This document shows, in pieces, positions 10,595 to 22,871 of a stretch of 64,000 bases of DNA; positions within the stretch are counted from its first letter, which is position 1, and each line of letters begins with the position of its first letter. Source of the DNA: Mesostigma viride (taxonomy: Eukaryota; Streptophyta; Mesostigmatophyceae; Mesostigmatales; Mesostigmataceae); the NCBI GenBank assembly GCA_009746045.1, contig RPFO01000086.1:62001-126000 (forward strand), read 5' to 3'. The translations under genes and the position numbers were made by a program. The notes under the pieces were generated by a model. The model ran no database searches. It was not told where the DNA came from and worked only from the letters and a program-made list of their open reading frames with translations.

Positions 10595-12430
10595 ACGCCC
10601 CACCCCTCCATCGGCACAGCCAGCCTTGTGAGTCTACCCTTAACAACAAGGCTGGTAGGACGACACGCCTGAGCAGCATATGTCATGCCTATCTCAGGCT
10701 AATAATGTGTGATTTTGTGCCAACAACCAAGTTGTTCCACCCAACAACACATTATAAACCCTCTTCCAAAATGCCCAACAAGCCGGACACGTGGAGGACC
10801 ACACACGCAGTATATAAAGAGAAAATAAGCTGACTTTTTATCCAGCCAACCTGTGGCTAGCTGCTCTGGTTAGCATGACAAATGCTAACATTTACTCAGT
10901 GGGAAAGGTGAAGAGACCATTGGAACAGCCTACCTGACGCATGTGCCACCAAAGCATTGTGTCCCGCAAAATGCACACTGCCTCCTTTCTAACAAGCACG
11001 AGCCGCTCTCTTTAGGAGACAGGTGCCAGCTCGTCAGTGTCTGGGGAAAATGATGCCGCTGCTTAGGAAGACCGCGTGAATTTCCTCGAACACAACTGTC
11101 TATAAAGCAAAAGAAATTTCAGAGAAGCATGGAAATAAAAGCATTACACCTTCCCGACAGGTTGCGGGCCACGCGCTGCAGAAAGCCAGCCACGTCACAG
11201 ACGATTAACTAGCTAAAAGACACCCAGGAATCCAGCGATGCAGCGCCAGGACCCGCAACTTTCTGGCTGCATCTGGCCGGAAAGAAGGCAAAAAGCTTAC
11301 GCTCAACGAGCTAAGAAAGCAGGAAAACGCAAGCTTAAGACGTTTAACACAAGAACGTACCATAACGGGCATTTATTCGTGCCCAGGCGCACAAGAAAGT
11401 CCACCCTTTCATGGAGTGGTTGGGCAGTACGCATCGCGCAGGGCTAATGTTATCTTACCGCAAAATGACGGGAAAGGTAAAGATAGCAGCGGGAATTTTT
11501 ACGGCTTTAGAAACATCATTAAACTAGCTTTCCTTACGACCATCAAAACTGGCAACAATCGACAATCAACCCGGCAGGCATCCATTATACTTTATTCATC
11601 CCGACAGAAATTCAGGCCGGACCCCCCCTGCCGATGGCAAAGAAAAAAAGCCCGCGACATTATAGATCGCAACCATCCCGCCATAAATTAGAATCAGTAA
11701 CTAATTTTCTCCAACAATCGAGCATTTCTGCTTTCCGCGTGCCAGATTTGTCACGTTTCGTCTAAAGGCAGTCGCCATGGCCCCTACCGCAAGGGGTGCG
11801 CGCACCATGCCGACATAGCTTTTGGGCCTCAATTTGCACCGAAATTTGGTCCGTACCGTCCAGCTCAGTCGGATTATGTATGTGGATCGGCCGTGTTGGT
11901 TGCATACGCAGGTATATTAATTCTTGCATTCGCCCCGGACCTTCCCCAGGACAGGTCAGGATATAACAATAATTCTTGCATTCGCCCCCGCCCTTTCCTA
12001 TGGCCTGGTCAGGTTTGGGCGCGACGCCACTAGCGCGGCGCCCGCGACAGAGTGGCCAGGCTCGAGCACGTTTTCTGGATCCCAAGCACCGGATTGGACA
12101 CTGTCCGAGGACTGGACAGGAATTGGCTGACCAATCGGATGCTTGCTCGTCGTCTCCAAAAACATATATAAAGAGCCAAATCGCGCGAACTACGCAATGA
12201 TCCTTTAAGCAGCGTTACTCTGCCGAAATGTCAACCTAGGCCGGTCAAGTGACGCCGAGGTGTTCACCGATAGTTCAGGTCAGCCACAGCGCGCCTTCGA
12301 ATGTAGGCACGGTCGCATTTTTTTTTAGGAAATGTAGAATTGTTGTCGACCAGCTACCAACGCCCGACCGGACCCATACAACGGAAACATCAAGGCGATG
12401 TGATGTAGGTGTGTCTGATATCTCATTAAT
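10595..12430. other. Unassigned duplicated region, no convincing gene
   Basis: About 1.8 kb of mixed composition repeated at 33,581-35,410. TATA-like stretches occur at about 10,811 (TATATAAAGAG) and 12,165 (TATATAAAGAGCC). The 69-residue ORF at 11,238-11,447 is interrupted in copy B, where CGCAAGC reads CGCTAGC and creates a stop, so it is unlikely to be coding. ORFs at 11,416-11,691, 11,762-12,085 and 11,976-12,200 match nothing I recognise. Confidence 0.5.
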
Positions 12431-12590
12431 GCATCGTGAATATAATATATAATATAAATTATATAATATACTATAATTAATATATAATTTTAATTTTATG
12501 TTAATTTTAATGTTATTTCATATAACATAATATAGCATAATATAATATAATATAATATTATATAAATAGTATATAAAAAATTAAAATGTA
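12431..12590. repeat. AT-rich tract holding the empty site of the 5.4-kb YR element
   Basis: A near-pure A/T tract of ATAAT-type repeats. GCATAATATAATATAATA at about 12,533-12,550 is the uninterrupted version of the site that in copy B is split between 35,535 and 40,921 by the YR retrotransposon. Confidence 0.85.
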
Positions 12591-12759
12591 AAAGAAAAAT
12601 ATCTACCTTATTGGGGTTTAATGTTCCTTTCCAGTTCAGCATAAGTACACTCTTGAGTGTGTGCAATGTTTGGTTATACGCCATTGTCTTAAAATAGCAA
12701 CCAATGTAAACCTCCGTCCTAACCACATTTGGATACAATAAAGACATTGATGCCTGACA

Positions 12760-12764
12760 CATAG
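12760..12764. other. Empty target site CATAG of the 10.5-kb DNA transposon
   Basis: GCCTGACACATAGCATTC is continuous here. In copy B the same sequence is split at CATAG, which appears on both sides of the 10.5-kb element (41,138-41,142 and 51,672-51,676). This shows a 5-bp target duplication and exact element boundaries. Confidence 0.9.
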
Positions 12765-12779
12765 CATTCATTGCTTGAA

Positions 12780-13413
12780 ATACCATGCATATTTTGTGTC
12801 AATGTTCTGCAGACCACAGCTTCAAGTGGGCATACTTCGCTTTCCTCAATATAATGGCGACATGGCATTTGGTGAAAGTGGTGAGTGCCATGAAGTTGCG
12901 CCGGCCGTCGTTATCCATGACGAACTGAATGGGTTTCGTGCAAATCAAGTTTTTTGTTTTGGTGTTCCAGTTGCGCCGGCCGGCGTTTCCAATGGTATCT
13001 TGCGCGCACTTGCAAAAGCTTGCACGCTTATCAACATTTTGTGTTGGTAAACATTTTATCACCTCTGGGATTTCCGCCTTCACTACCTGAGTTGCTTCTT
13101 TGTGGTTTTCAAATGCAACCGAGTTACGCCGGCCGTCGTTACTCATGACAAATTGTAGGGGTTTTGTGCAAATCACTTTTGTATGGTTTATGTACATGCA
13201 TCCAGTTGCGCCGGCCGGCGTTTCCAATGGTATCTTGCAGTTGCGCAATCAGGCCCCATTACCAAAAGTGTGTTTGTACATCTTTTTTACACCTGAAGGA
13301 TTTCTGCCTGCATATCCTGAGTTGCTTCTTAATGGTTTTTAATTGCGCCCGAGTTACGCCGGCCGTCGTTATTAATGACAAACTGTATGTGTTTCATAAA
13401 ATCACTTTTGTAT
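12780..13413 (+). repeat. Repeats with CGCCGGCC hairpin motif; 5' region of a second DNA transposon (copy A)
   Basis: A degenerate repeat of about 230 bp occurs two and a half times. It alternates GTTRCGCCGGCCGTCGTT (near 12,895, 13,123, 13,353) with GTTGCGCCGGCCGGCGTT (near 12,970, 13,205). The latter contains the perfect palindrome CGCCGGCCGGCG. In copy B the same sequence continues, across a nested YR element, into a transposase gene at 57,836. A donor-like GTGGTGAGT lies at about 12,877. The open frames here are probably not genes. Confidence 0.65.
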
Positions 13414-13901
13414 CCATTTCTGGCCTTGCCTTGCTTTGCATGCATCACCACAAAACATCAAATTTATTACAATATGTGTGCTAGCTCTATACGGTGGAAT
13501 AACACAGACATGTCTACCAGATGGCAACACGGCCATCTGTATGCTAGGGTGAGCACACTATGTGAATGTGCAGGGCCAGCCCACAGCAGCTGTGCCCCTG
13601 CTCTACCCCCTTTTGCCAGGGTGGGCGGGTGGGAGGCAAAAGAAAACAACCTGCTTCCCTAGAATGGAAGCCCACCCTTTATAGCAACCACCTCTCCAGC
13701 CAACCCCTACCTGGGTGGCTGGGGTACGGGTGCCAGCACAAAAAATATTTTTTCTAAAATTATTTTTTCTTTTGGTGCTATACGGCGTTGCATTCTCCGC
13801 TCAGCAGGTTAGTCATAGATAAAATGAGCATAGCTCACCAAATCCATTTCTGGCCTTGCCTTGCTTTGCATGCATCACCACAAAACATCAAATTTATTAC
13901 A

Positions 13902-14496
13902 ATACATTTCTTGTTTTTGGTCCATTGGAGTTCCTTCCCACCAAGAGAAACATTTATTTTACATTTTTGTGTGCTAGGCTTTATACGGACAGCCTATACC
14001 ACACCTTCAAACTCAGTGCACATCATTATCAAGTTGGTTATTGTAGCACCATGCTGGGGGCCCAGCATACTCGAACACAAGGTGTTGCCCCCACACCTCC
14101 TTCTTGGCCACCAAGGCTGTCGCCAACCTTGGTGCCGAGTTTCTTTCCGCCCATGGTCAGCTGAAAAGAGGCCTCCCTACGTCCCCTACACCACTCTAAG
14201 TACTGACTATCATTCACATTGCGCCACGCAGGCCTGCCGGCTGGCGCAGGTACAAGGTGTACTGACTGCCAATCACAGTTGCGCCACGCCTGGCGGCTGG
14301 CGCAGGTAACAAGGTCTAGTGACGTACGTTAGAAGCTACCTAGGCCTGCACTCCGGAACCACACTCAGCCTAGGCACAAAAAGGGCCGGCCGGTGCAGTA
14401 CCCTCGTGACAAGCGCTAGTCTTACGCTACCTACGGCAGGTCGGTCCCCTTTGAGCCCGTCCACGCGTCATATATAAAATGAGCGAAGCTCAGCAA
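13902..14496 (-). mobile_element. Hairpin-ended non-autonomous YR-type element, short form (595 bp)
   Basis: The insert is inferred from the empty copy at about 52,813 (TTACAATATGTG). It starts ATACATTTCTTG and ends TGAGCGAAGCTCAGCAA, and has no target duplication beyond a shared AT. The sequence equals the two ends of the 7,274-8,841 element with about 970 bp of interior missing. It sits inside the B1 repeat of a larger YR element, so it arrived later. Confidence 0.8.
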
Positions 14497-14832
14497 ATAT
14501 GTGTGCTAGCTCTATACGGTGGAATAACACAGACATGTCTACCAGATGGCAACACGGCCATCTGTATGCTAGGGTGAGCACACTATGTGAATGTGCAGGG
14601 CCAGCCCACAGCAGCTGTGCCCCTGCTCTACCCACATCTCCTTACATGGCTAACAGCCGAAAATACGTACATAGGACATGCAAAAAAGAAAACTTAAACT
14701 ACCTAGCTATGGGGGTACTTTGTCCCAACCCAGGTTCACCCTCGGGTTAGTTAAACCATTTCCCCCCTGACCTCCCACACAAGGGTGAGGTCAGTTGATA
14801 GCTAAAAGACGAGAGGTAAAAACAGGAGGACG

Positions 14833-16485
14833 TCAAAACTCGACGCCACCGAAGTGGCGCCGGAAAGCCGCTGGGTCAAAACCCAGGGCCTGAGCCCAGA
14901 GGGCGGGTGGGATGTCGCGCCCCAGGAGGCTGCGGTGGAGGCCAATGTAGCGCGTGACCGAGAGGGCCGAAGCCCACCGGCCGCGCAGCTGGATGGCCTC
15001 CGGCGACTCGCCAGCGATGGCGTCGTGCGTCGCCCCCCCATGCCGGAGGCTGTGAAAAGAAAACATCCCTGGGATGCTCATGCGGGCCTGCACAGCCTCC
15101 CACTGCTGCCTAGCCTGGCTGTACGTTAAGCCTCGAAAGAGGAGTGCATCCGGGGGCTGGCCAGCCGTCAGACGTCGCAGGAGCCACAAAGAAAGTGGAT
15201 CCCGGACGAGGACGTGCTGGGCCGCCCCCTGCGCAGTTTTGGGGTTGCGCAGCACAAGGGCACCGACCATGGGCCCTGGCTCGAGAAGGGGGTGGCCGGG
15301 ATGAGCCACATCCCGAACCCGCAGCCCTAGCGCCTCGCTAATGCGTAAATACTGCTGGAAAGCAATAATAATCAACGCACTCAAATGCACCTGTCGACGT
15401 GAAACTAGCAACAGGGCAGTGAAATAGCAAAGGCGCCAGGGCATAGGCGGAGGGCTGACAGCCGGAACAAGCCGCTGCCAACCTGCTAGCAGGCGGTCCG
15501 CCAGTACCCAATTCCGAACAATGTCGGGGTAGTACAGGTGCAGACAGGCCTTGGCATGCTGGCATAAGGTACGCCCCCGCCCGCCTCTGGCATGGTAGAC
15601 AGCAGAAATCCACTCACAGAAAATGGCTTCGGCGTCAGCTGGGTCGACAGGGCCAGGTGGCGCCCACGCCACGTAGACAGCCGCCGCACGTCGGTACGCT
15701 GGCAAGGTAGACACAGGGTTGACTGTGCCCTCCAAAAGTGCCAAGTCCCGAGGGCGTCGCGCCCCCTCAGGCCCAGGGTTGGGATGCACGTCACCACACC
15801 GGGTCAAGTCAGGAACCCAAGCGCCACGCCGACTGGCCTTGTCAGCTGGGTTGTGGTCGGTAGCCACCCAGACCCAGTGGCTCTGCATGTCGCCAGCCAG
15901 TGACAGAGCGCAGTAGCGTCGAACCAGCTGGTTGAGACGGTAGGAAGACGACCGCCCTCTGACAAACGCCCCCACCACAGCACTGGAGTCTACGAGCCGG
16001 ACGACTCGCTTACCCCGACACGCCTTGGTCCGGCACGACCACTCGACCCCCTGTGTCGCAGCAATCGCCTCCTTGACGTTGATGTGGTTAGGCTGCCCCC
16101 GCCACCGGTAGGACAGTGCCGTACGCCAGTGGCCACTATCCAGCAGGCTGTAGTCCCCCTCCTCCATGCGCTCCAGGTCCCAGTCCTCCCCAGACGTTAA
16201 AGCTGTCGTCCGCCACCCCCGCGCTTCGCGCCGGGTCGCCAGCCGGGCACAATCGGCCCCAGGCAGGTCCCTGTAGACCACCCCACCGCCGGAGCCGCTC
16301 GCATCACTTGCGACGACCCGGTCAGAAAGGGGCCGGGCCCTGGCCGCCCTCAAAAAGGGGGCCAGGTCGATCGCCGCCTGAAGCTCCTGGCGGGCCCCCG
16401 CAGGGAGGCGCCAGCGGCGCCCAGGCAGGGAGGCATTCATGGCTGCTAGCAGCCGGTACGTCTCAGACCACACCGAAAGCATGGG
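14833..16485 (-). CDS. RNase H-tyrosine recombinase part of YR retrotransposon pol (5' truncated)
   Basis: The frame, about 550 residues of element sequence, starts artificially in the adjoining minisatellite. The RNase H part shows VASDASGSG, HINVKEA and RLVDSS, and ends near NPADKASR, supplying the acidic residues of the fold. A CGDVHPNPGP 2A-like motif follows at 15,769-15,795. The tyrosine recombinase comes next: QQYLRISEALGL holds the first catalytic Arg, SFHSLRHGGAT the His-x-x-Arg, and GRWASALSVTRYIGLH the nucleophilic Tyr. It would join circular cDNA to the target. The frame is continuous where copy B has lost one C (16,013 here; 54,325 there). The RT palm is absent through truncation. 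Confidence 0.88.
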   Translation of the reverse strand, partial: PMLSVWSETYRLLAAMNASLPGRRWRLPAGARQELQAAIDLAPFLRAARARPLSDRVVASDASGSGGGVVYRDLPGADCARLATRREARGWRTTALTSGEDWDLERMEEGDYSLLDSGHWRTALSYRWRGQPNHINVKEAIAATQGVEWSCRTKACRGKRVVRLVDSSAVVGAFVRGRSSSYRLNQLVRRYCALSLAGDMQSHWVWVATDHNPADKASRRGAWVPDLTRCGDVHPNPGPEGARRPRDLALLEGTVNPVSTLPAYRRAAAVYVAWAPPGPVDPADAEAIFCEWISAVYHARGGRGRTLCQHAKACLHLYYPDIVRNWVLADRLLAGWQRLVPAVSPPPMPWRLCYFTALLLVSRRQVHLSALIIIAFQQYLRISEALGLRVRDVAHPGHPLLEPGPMVGALVLRNPKTAQGAAQHVLVRDPLSLWLLRRLTAGQPPDALLFRGLTYSQARQQWEAVQARMSIPGMFSFHSLRHGGATHDAIAGESPEAIQLRGRWASALSVTRYIGLHRSLLGRDIPPALWAQALGFDPAAFRRHFGGVEF

Positions 16486-19474
16486 AGCCTGAATCCTCAT
16501 CATTTTTTTCTCTTTGACATCCATGTACGTAGACGGGCCATGATGACACCATGGGAGCCTGAATCCTCATCATTAATTGCATACATGCCATCCATGTACG
16601 TAGGCCAGCCATGATGACACCATGGGAGCCTAAATCCTCCTCATTAATTACATAAATGCCAACCATGTACGTAGACAAGCCATGATGACACCATGGGAGC
16701 CTAAATCCTCCTCATGAATTACATAAATTCCAACCATGTACGTAGGCCAGCCATGGAGACACCATGGGAGCCTGAATCCTCATCATTAATTACATAAATG
16801 CCAACCATGTACGTAGACAAGCCATGATGACACCATGGGCCTGAATCCTCATCATTAATTACATACATGCCATCCATGTACGTACACGGGCCATGATGAC
16901 ACCATGGGAGCCTGAATCCTCATCATTTACTATTCCTTGACATCCATGTACGTAGACGGGCCATGATGACACCATGGGAGCCTGAATCCTCATCATTAAT
17001 TACATAAATGCCAACCATGTACGTAGACGGGCCATGATGACACCATGGGAGCCTAAATCCTCCTCATGAATTACATAAATGCCAACCATGTACGTAGGCC
17101 AGCCATGGAGACACCATGGGAGCCTGAATCCTCCTCATTAATTACATAAATGCCAACCATGTACGTAGACAAGCCATGATTACACCATGGGAGCCTGAAT
17201 CCTCATCATTTACTATTCCTTGACATCCATGTACGTAGGCCAGCCATGGAGACACCATGGGAGCCTGAATCCTCCTCATTAATTACATAAATGCCAACCA
17301 TGTACGTAGACAAGCCATGATGACCCCATGGGAGCCTGAATCCTCATCATTAATTACATAAATGCCAACCATGTACGTGGACGGGCCATGATGACACCAT
17401 GGGAGCCTGAATCCTCATGATTTACTATTCCTTGACATCCATGTACGTAGGCCAGCCATGGAGACACCATGGGAGCCTGAATCCTCCTCATTAATTACAT
17501 ACATGCCATCCATGTACGTAGACAAGCCATGATGACCCCATGGGAGCCTGAATCCTCATCATTTTTTTTTCTTTGACATCCATGTACGTAGACGGGCCAT
17601 GATGACACCATGGGAGCCTGAATCCTCATCATTAATTACATACATGCCATCCATGTACGTAGGCCAGCCATGATGACACCATGGGAGCCTAAATCCTCAT
17701 CATTAATTACATAAATGCCATCCATGTACGTAGACAAGCCATGATGACCCCATGGGAGCCTGAATCCTCATCATTTACTATTCCTTGACATCCAGGTACG
17801 TAGACAAGCCATGATGACACCATGGGAGCCTGAATCCTCATCATTAATTACATAAATGCCATCCATGTACGTAGACAAGCCATGATGACACCATGGGAGC
17901 CTGAATCCTCATCATTGATTACATAAATGCCATCCATGTACGTAGACGGGCCATGATGACACCATGGGAGCCTGAATCCTCATCATTAAATACATACATG
18001 CCATCCATGTACGTAGACAGGCCATGATGACACCATGGGAGCCTGAATCCTCATCATTTACTATTCCTTGACATCCATGTACGTGGACGGGCCATGATGA
18101 CACCATGGGAGCCTGAATCCTCATCATTTACTATGCCTTGACATCCATGTACGTAGGCCAGCCATGGAGACACCATGGGAGCCTGAATCCTCCTCATTAA
18201 TTACATACATGCCATCCATGTACGTAGGCCAGCCATGATGACACCATGGGAGCCTAAATCCTCCTCATTAATTACATAAATGCCAACCATGTACGTAGAC
18301 AAGCCATGATGACCCCATGGGAGCCTGAATCCTCATCATTAATTACATAAATGCCATCCATGTACGTAGACGGGCCATGATGACACCATGGGAGCCTGAA
18401 TCCTCATCATTAATTACATAAATGCCATTCATGTACGTAGACGGGCCATGATGACACCATGGGAGCCTGAATCCTCATCATTTACTATTCCTTGACATCC
18501 ATGTACGTAGGCCAGCCATGGAGACACCATGGGAGCCTGAATCCTCCTCATTAATTACATAAATGCCAACCATGTACGTAGACAAGCCATGATGACCCCA
18601 TGGGAGCCTGAATCCTCATCATTAATTACATAAATGCCATCCATGTACGTAGACGGGCCATGATGACACCATGGGAGCCTGAATCCTCATCATTAATTAC
18701 ATAAATGCCATTCATGTACGTAGACAAGCCATGATGACACCATGGGAGCCTGAATCCTCATCAATAAAAAAGTACATGCCATCCATGTACGTAGGCCAGC
18801 CATGATGACACCATGGGAGCCTAAATCCTCCTCATGAATTACATAAATTCCAACCATGTACGTAGGCCAGCCATGGAGACACCATGGGAGCCTGAATCCT
18901 CATCATTAATTACATAAATGCCAACCATGTACGTAGACAAGCCATGATGACACCATGGGCCTGAATCCTCATCATTAATTACATAAATGCCATCCATGTA
19001 CGTACACAGGCGATGATGACACCATGGGAGCCTGAATCCTCATCATTTACTATTCCTTGACATCCATGTACGTAGACGGGCCATGATGACACCATGGGAG
19101 CCTGAATCCTCATCATTAATTACATAAATGCCAACCATGTACGTAGGTCTACGGGCCATGATGACACCATGGGAGCCTGAATCCTCATCATTTATAACAT
19201 AAATGCCAACAACACGTAGATGGGCCATGATGACACCATGGGAGCCTGAATCCTCATCATTTATGACATAAATGCCATTCATGTACGTAGGCCAGCCATG
19301 ATGACACCATGGGAGCCTGAATCCTCATCATTAATTACATACATGCCATCCATGTACGTACACGGGCCATGATGACACCATGGGAGCCTGAATCCTCATC
19401 ATTTATAACATAAATGCCAACAACACGTAGATGGGCCATGATGACACCATGGGAGCCTGAATCCTCATCATTTA
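16480..19474 (-). repeat. 70-bp minisatellite array, inverted orientation
   Basis: About 3 kb of the same minisatellite, running on the opposite strand to all other blocks (reads CACCATGGGAGCCTGAATCC on plus). It is joined to the truncated YR element on the left through a shared CATGGG, and faces the forward array on the right. ORFs in it, such as 16,463-16,678 and 17,912-18,127, are repeat artefacts. Confidence 0.95.
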
Positions 19475-19525
19475 TGAATAGTAAATGATGAGGATTCAGG
19501 CTCCCATGGTGTCATCATGGCCTGT
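19431..19525. repeat. Palindromic switch point of the minisatellite
   Basis: The array flips strand here. CCTGAATCCTCATCATTTA is followed by the 7-nt spacer TGAATAG and then TAAATGATGAGGATTCAGG. The perfect arms extend about 43 bp on each side, and the wider arms pair imperfectly for kilobases. Confidence 0.9.
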
Positions 19526-22500
19526 CTACGTACATGGATGGCATGTATGTATTTAATGATGAGGATTCAGGCTCCCATGGTGTCTCCATGGCTGGCCTAC
19601 GTACATGGATGGCATTTATGTAATTAATGAGGAGGATTTAGGCTCCCATGGTGTCATCATCGCCCGTCTACGTACATGGATGGCATTTATGTAAGTAATG
19701 ATGAGGATTCAGGCTCCCATGGTGTCATCATGGCCCGTCTACGTACATGGATGTCAAGGAATAGTAAATGATGAGGATTCAGGCTCCCATGGTGTCTCCA
19801 TGGCCCGTCTACGTACATGAATGGCAAGTATGTAGTTAATGATGAGGATTCAGGCTCCCATGGTGTCATCATGGCCCGTCTACGTACATGGATGGCATTT
19901 ATGTAATTAATGATGAGGATTCAGGCTCCCATGGTGTCATCATGGCTTGTCTACGTACATGGTTGGCATTTATGTAATTAATTATGAGGATTCAGGCTCC
20001 CATGGTGTCTCCATGGCTGGCCTACGTACATGGTTGGCATTTATGTAATTCATGAGGAGGATTTAGGCTCCCATGGTGTCATCATGGCTGGCCTACGTAC
20101 ATGGATGGCATGTACTTTTTTAATGATGAGGATTCAGGCTCCCATGGTGTCATCATGGCCCGTCTACGTACATGGTTGGCATTTATGTAATTAATGATGA
20201 GGATTTAGGCTCCCATGGTGTAATCATGGCTTGTCTACGTACATGGATGTCAAGGCATAGTAAATGATGAGGATTCAGGCTCCCATGGTGTCATCATGGC
20301 TTGTCTACGTACATGGTACATGGATGTCAATCCTCTCAAAAAAAATGAAGAGGATTCAGGCTCCCATGGTGTCATCATGGCTGGTCTACGTACATGGATG
20401 TCAAGGAATAGTAAATGATGAGGATTCAGGCTCCCATGGGGTCATCATGGCTTGTCTACGTACATGGTTGGCATTTATGTAATTAATGAGGAGGATTCAG
20501 GCTCCCATGGTGTCATCATGGCTGGCCTACGTACATGGATGGCATTTATGTATTTAATGATGAGGATTCAGGCTCCCATGGTGTCATCATGGCTTGTCTA
20601 CGTACATGGTTGGCATTTATGTATTTAATGATGAGGATTCAGGCTCCATGGTGTCATCATGGCTGGCCTACGTACATGGATGGCATTTATGTAATTAATG
20701 ATGAGGATTCAGGCTCCCATGGTGTCATCATGGCTGGCCTACGTACATGGTTGGCATTTATGTAATTAATGAGGAGGATTCAGGCTCCCATGGTGTCATC
20801 ATGGCTGGCCTACGTACATGGATGGCATTTATGTAATTAATGAGGAGGATTCAGGCTCCCATGGTGTCATCATGGCCCGTCTACGTACATGGATGGCATT
20901 TATGTAATTAATGATGAGGATTCAGGCTCCCATGGTGTCATCATGGCCCGTCTACGTACATGGATGTCAAGGCATAGTAAATGATGAGGATTCAGGCTCC
21001 CATGGTGTCATCATGGCTTGTCTACGTACATGGTTGGCATTTATGTAATGAATTAAAAAAAATGATGAGGATTCAGGCTCCATGGTGTCATCATGGCCCG
21101 CCTACGTACATGGATGTCAAGGAATAGTAAATGATGAGGATTCAGGCTCCCATGGTGTCATCATGGCTTGTCTACGTACATGGATGGCATGTATGTAATT
21201 AATGAGGAGGATTCAGGCTCCCATGGTGTCTCCATGGCTGGCCTACGTACATGGATGGCATTTATGTATTTAATGATGAGGATTCAGGCTCCCATGGTGT
21301 CATCATGGCTTGTCTACGTACATGGTTGGCATTTATGTAACCTGAATCATTAAATGATGAGGATTCAGGCTCCCATGGTGTCATCATGGCTGGCCTACGT
21401 ACATGGATGTCAAGGAATAGTAAATGATGAGGATTCAGGCTCCCATGGTGTCATCATGGCTTGTCTACGTACATGGTTGGCATTATGTAATTAATGAGGA
21501 GGATTCAGGCTCCCATGGTGTCTCCATGGCTGGCCTACGTACATGGATGGCATTTATGTAATTAATGAGGAGGATTTAGGCTCCCATGGTGTCATCATCG
21601 CCCGTCTACGTACATGGATGGCATTTATGTAATTAATGATGAGGATTCAGGCTCCCATGGTGTCATCATGGCCCGTCTACGTACATGGATGTCAAGGAAT
21701 AATAAATGATGAGGATTCAGGCTCCCATGGTGTCATCATGGCCCGTCTACGTACATGGATGTCAAGGAATAGTAAATGATGAGGATTCAGGCTCCCATGG
21801 TGTCATCATGGCCTGTCTACGTACATGGATGGCATGTATGTATTTAATGATGAGGATTCAGGCTCCCATGGTGTCATCATGGCCCGTCTACGTACATGGA
21901 TGTCAAGGAATAGTAAATGATGAGGATTCAGGCTCCCATGGTGTCATCATGGCCTGTCTACGTACATGGATGGCATGTATGTATTTAATGATGAGGATTC
22001 AGGCTCACATGGTGTCATCATGGCTTGTCTACGTACATGGATGGCATGTATGTAATTAATGAGGAGGATTCAGGCTCCCATGGTGTCTCCATGGCTGGCC
22101 TACGTATGTACATGGATGTCAAAGAAAAAAAAATGATGAGGATTCAGGCTCCCATGGTGTCATCATGGCCCGTCCACGTACATGGATGTCAAGGAATAGT
22201 AAATGATGAGGATTCAGGCTCCCATGGTGTCATCATGGCCTGTCTACGTACATGGATGGCATGTATGTAATTAATGATGAGGATTCAGGCTCCATTGGTG
22301 TCATCATGGCTGGCCTACGTATGTACATGGATGTCAAAGAAAACAAAATGATAAGGATTCAGGCTCCCATGGTGTCATCATGGCCCGTCTTCGTACATGG
22401 ATGTCAAGGAATAGTAAATGATGAGGATTCAGGCTCCCATGGTGTCATCATGGCCTGTCTACGTACATGGATGGCATGTATGTATTTAATGATGAGGATT

Positions 22501-22653
22501 CAGGCTCCCATGGTGTCATCATGGCCCGTCTACGTACATGGATGTCAAGGAATAGTAAATGATGAGGATTCAGGCTCCCATGGTGTCATCATGGCCTGTC
22601 TACGTACATGGATGGCATGTATGTATTTAATGATGAGGATTCAGGCTCACATG
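19482..22653 (+). repeat. 70-bp minisatellite array, forward orientation, central block
   Basis: About 45 units with linker variants such as GGCATTTATGTAATTA and GTCAAGGAATAGTA. Local rearrangements occur, for example a CTCTCAAAAAAAATGAAGAG stretch at 20,331-20,351. It ends at the ACATG target duplication of the compound MITE. Confidence 0.95.
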
Positions 22654-22871
22654 AGTTATTATAAATAGTGACGGAACCTTTTTGCCACTTGGGCAATTAG
22701 GTCCGTCACTATTTATCCGGCGAAAACCACTCGCCGGCATCTATTCCGCGTTAAGTTCACGTACGTGAACGTGGCGCGGAATTGATGCCGGCGAGTGGTT
22801 TTCGCCGGATAAATAGTGACGGACCTAATTGCCCAAGTGGCAAAAAGGTTCCGTCACTATTTATAATAACT
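22654..22871. mobile_element. Foldback MITE, left copy
   Basis: A 218-bp near-perfect palindrome with arms of about 105 bp, starting AGTTATTATAAATAGTGACG and centred on TTCACGTACGTGAA. It contains no coding sequence and would form a long hairpin if transcribed. Confidence 0.9.

Larger units (their letters stand above)
13414..16485 (-). mobile_element. Truncated YR retrotransposon, copy A
   Basis: This is a partial copy of the element at 52,326-57,653. On the minus strand it retains the end of RT, RNase H, YR, and the B1-A2-B2 repeats (B2 13,414-13,608; A2 13,634-13,841; B1 from 13,844). A 595-bp hairpin-ended element is inserted in B1. The gag gene, A1 repeat and most of RT are missing because the segment is cut at CATGGG (16,480-16,485) and joined to inverted minisatellite. 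Unlike copy B, its RNase H-YR reading frame is uninterrupted. Confidence 0.9.

Noticed and set aside
10016-10686. Several ORFs on both strands rich in HACMP or WHACVG repeats
   Set aside because: They are translations of the G-rich 29-bp minisatellite, which is open in most frames; their peptides simply mirror the repeat unit.
16480-22653. Long array of direct repeats as a possible CRISPR array
   Set aside because: Units of about 70 bp run head to tail without unique spacers of uniform length, no cas genes are present, and the surrounding DNA is eukaryotic.
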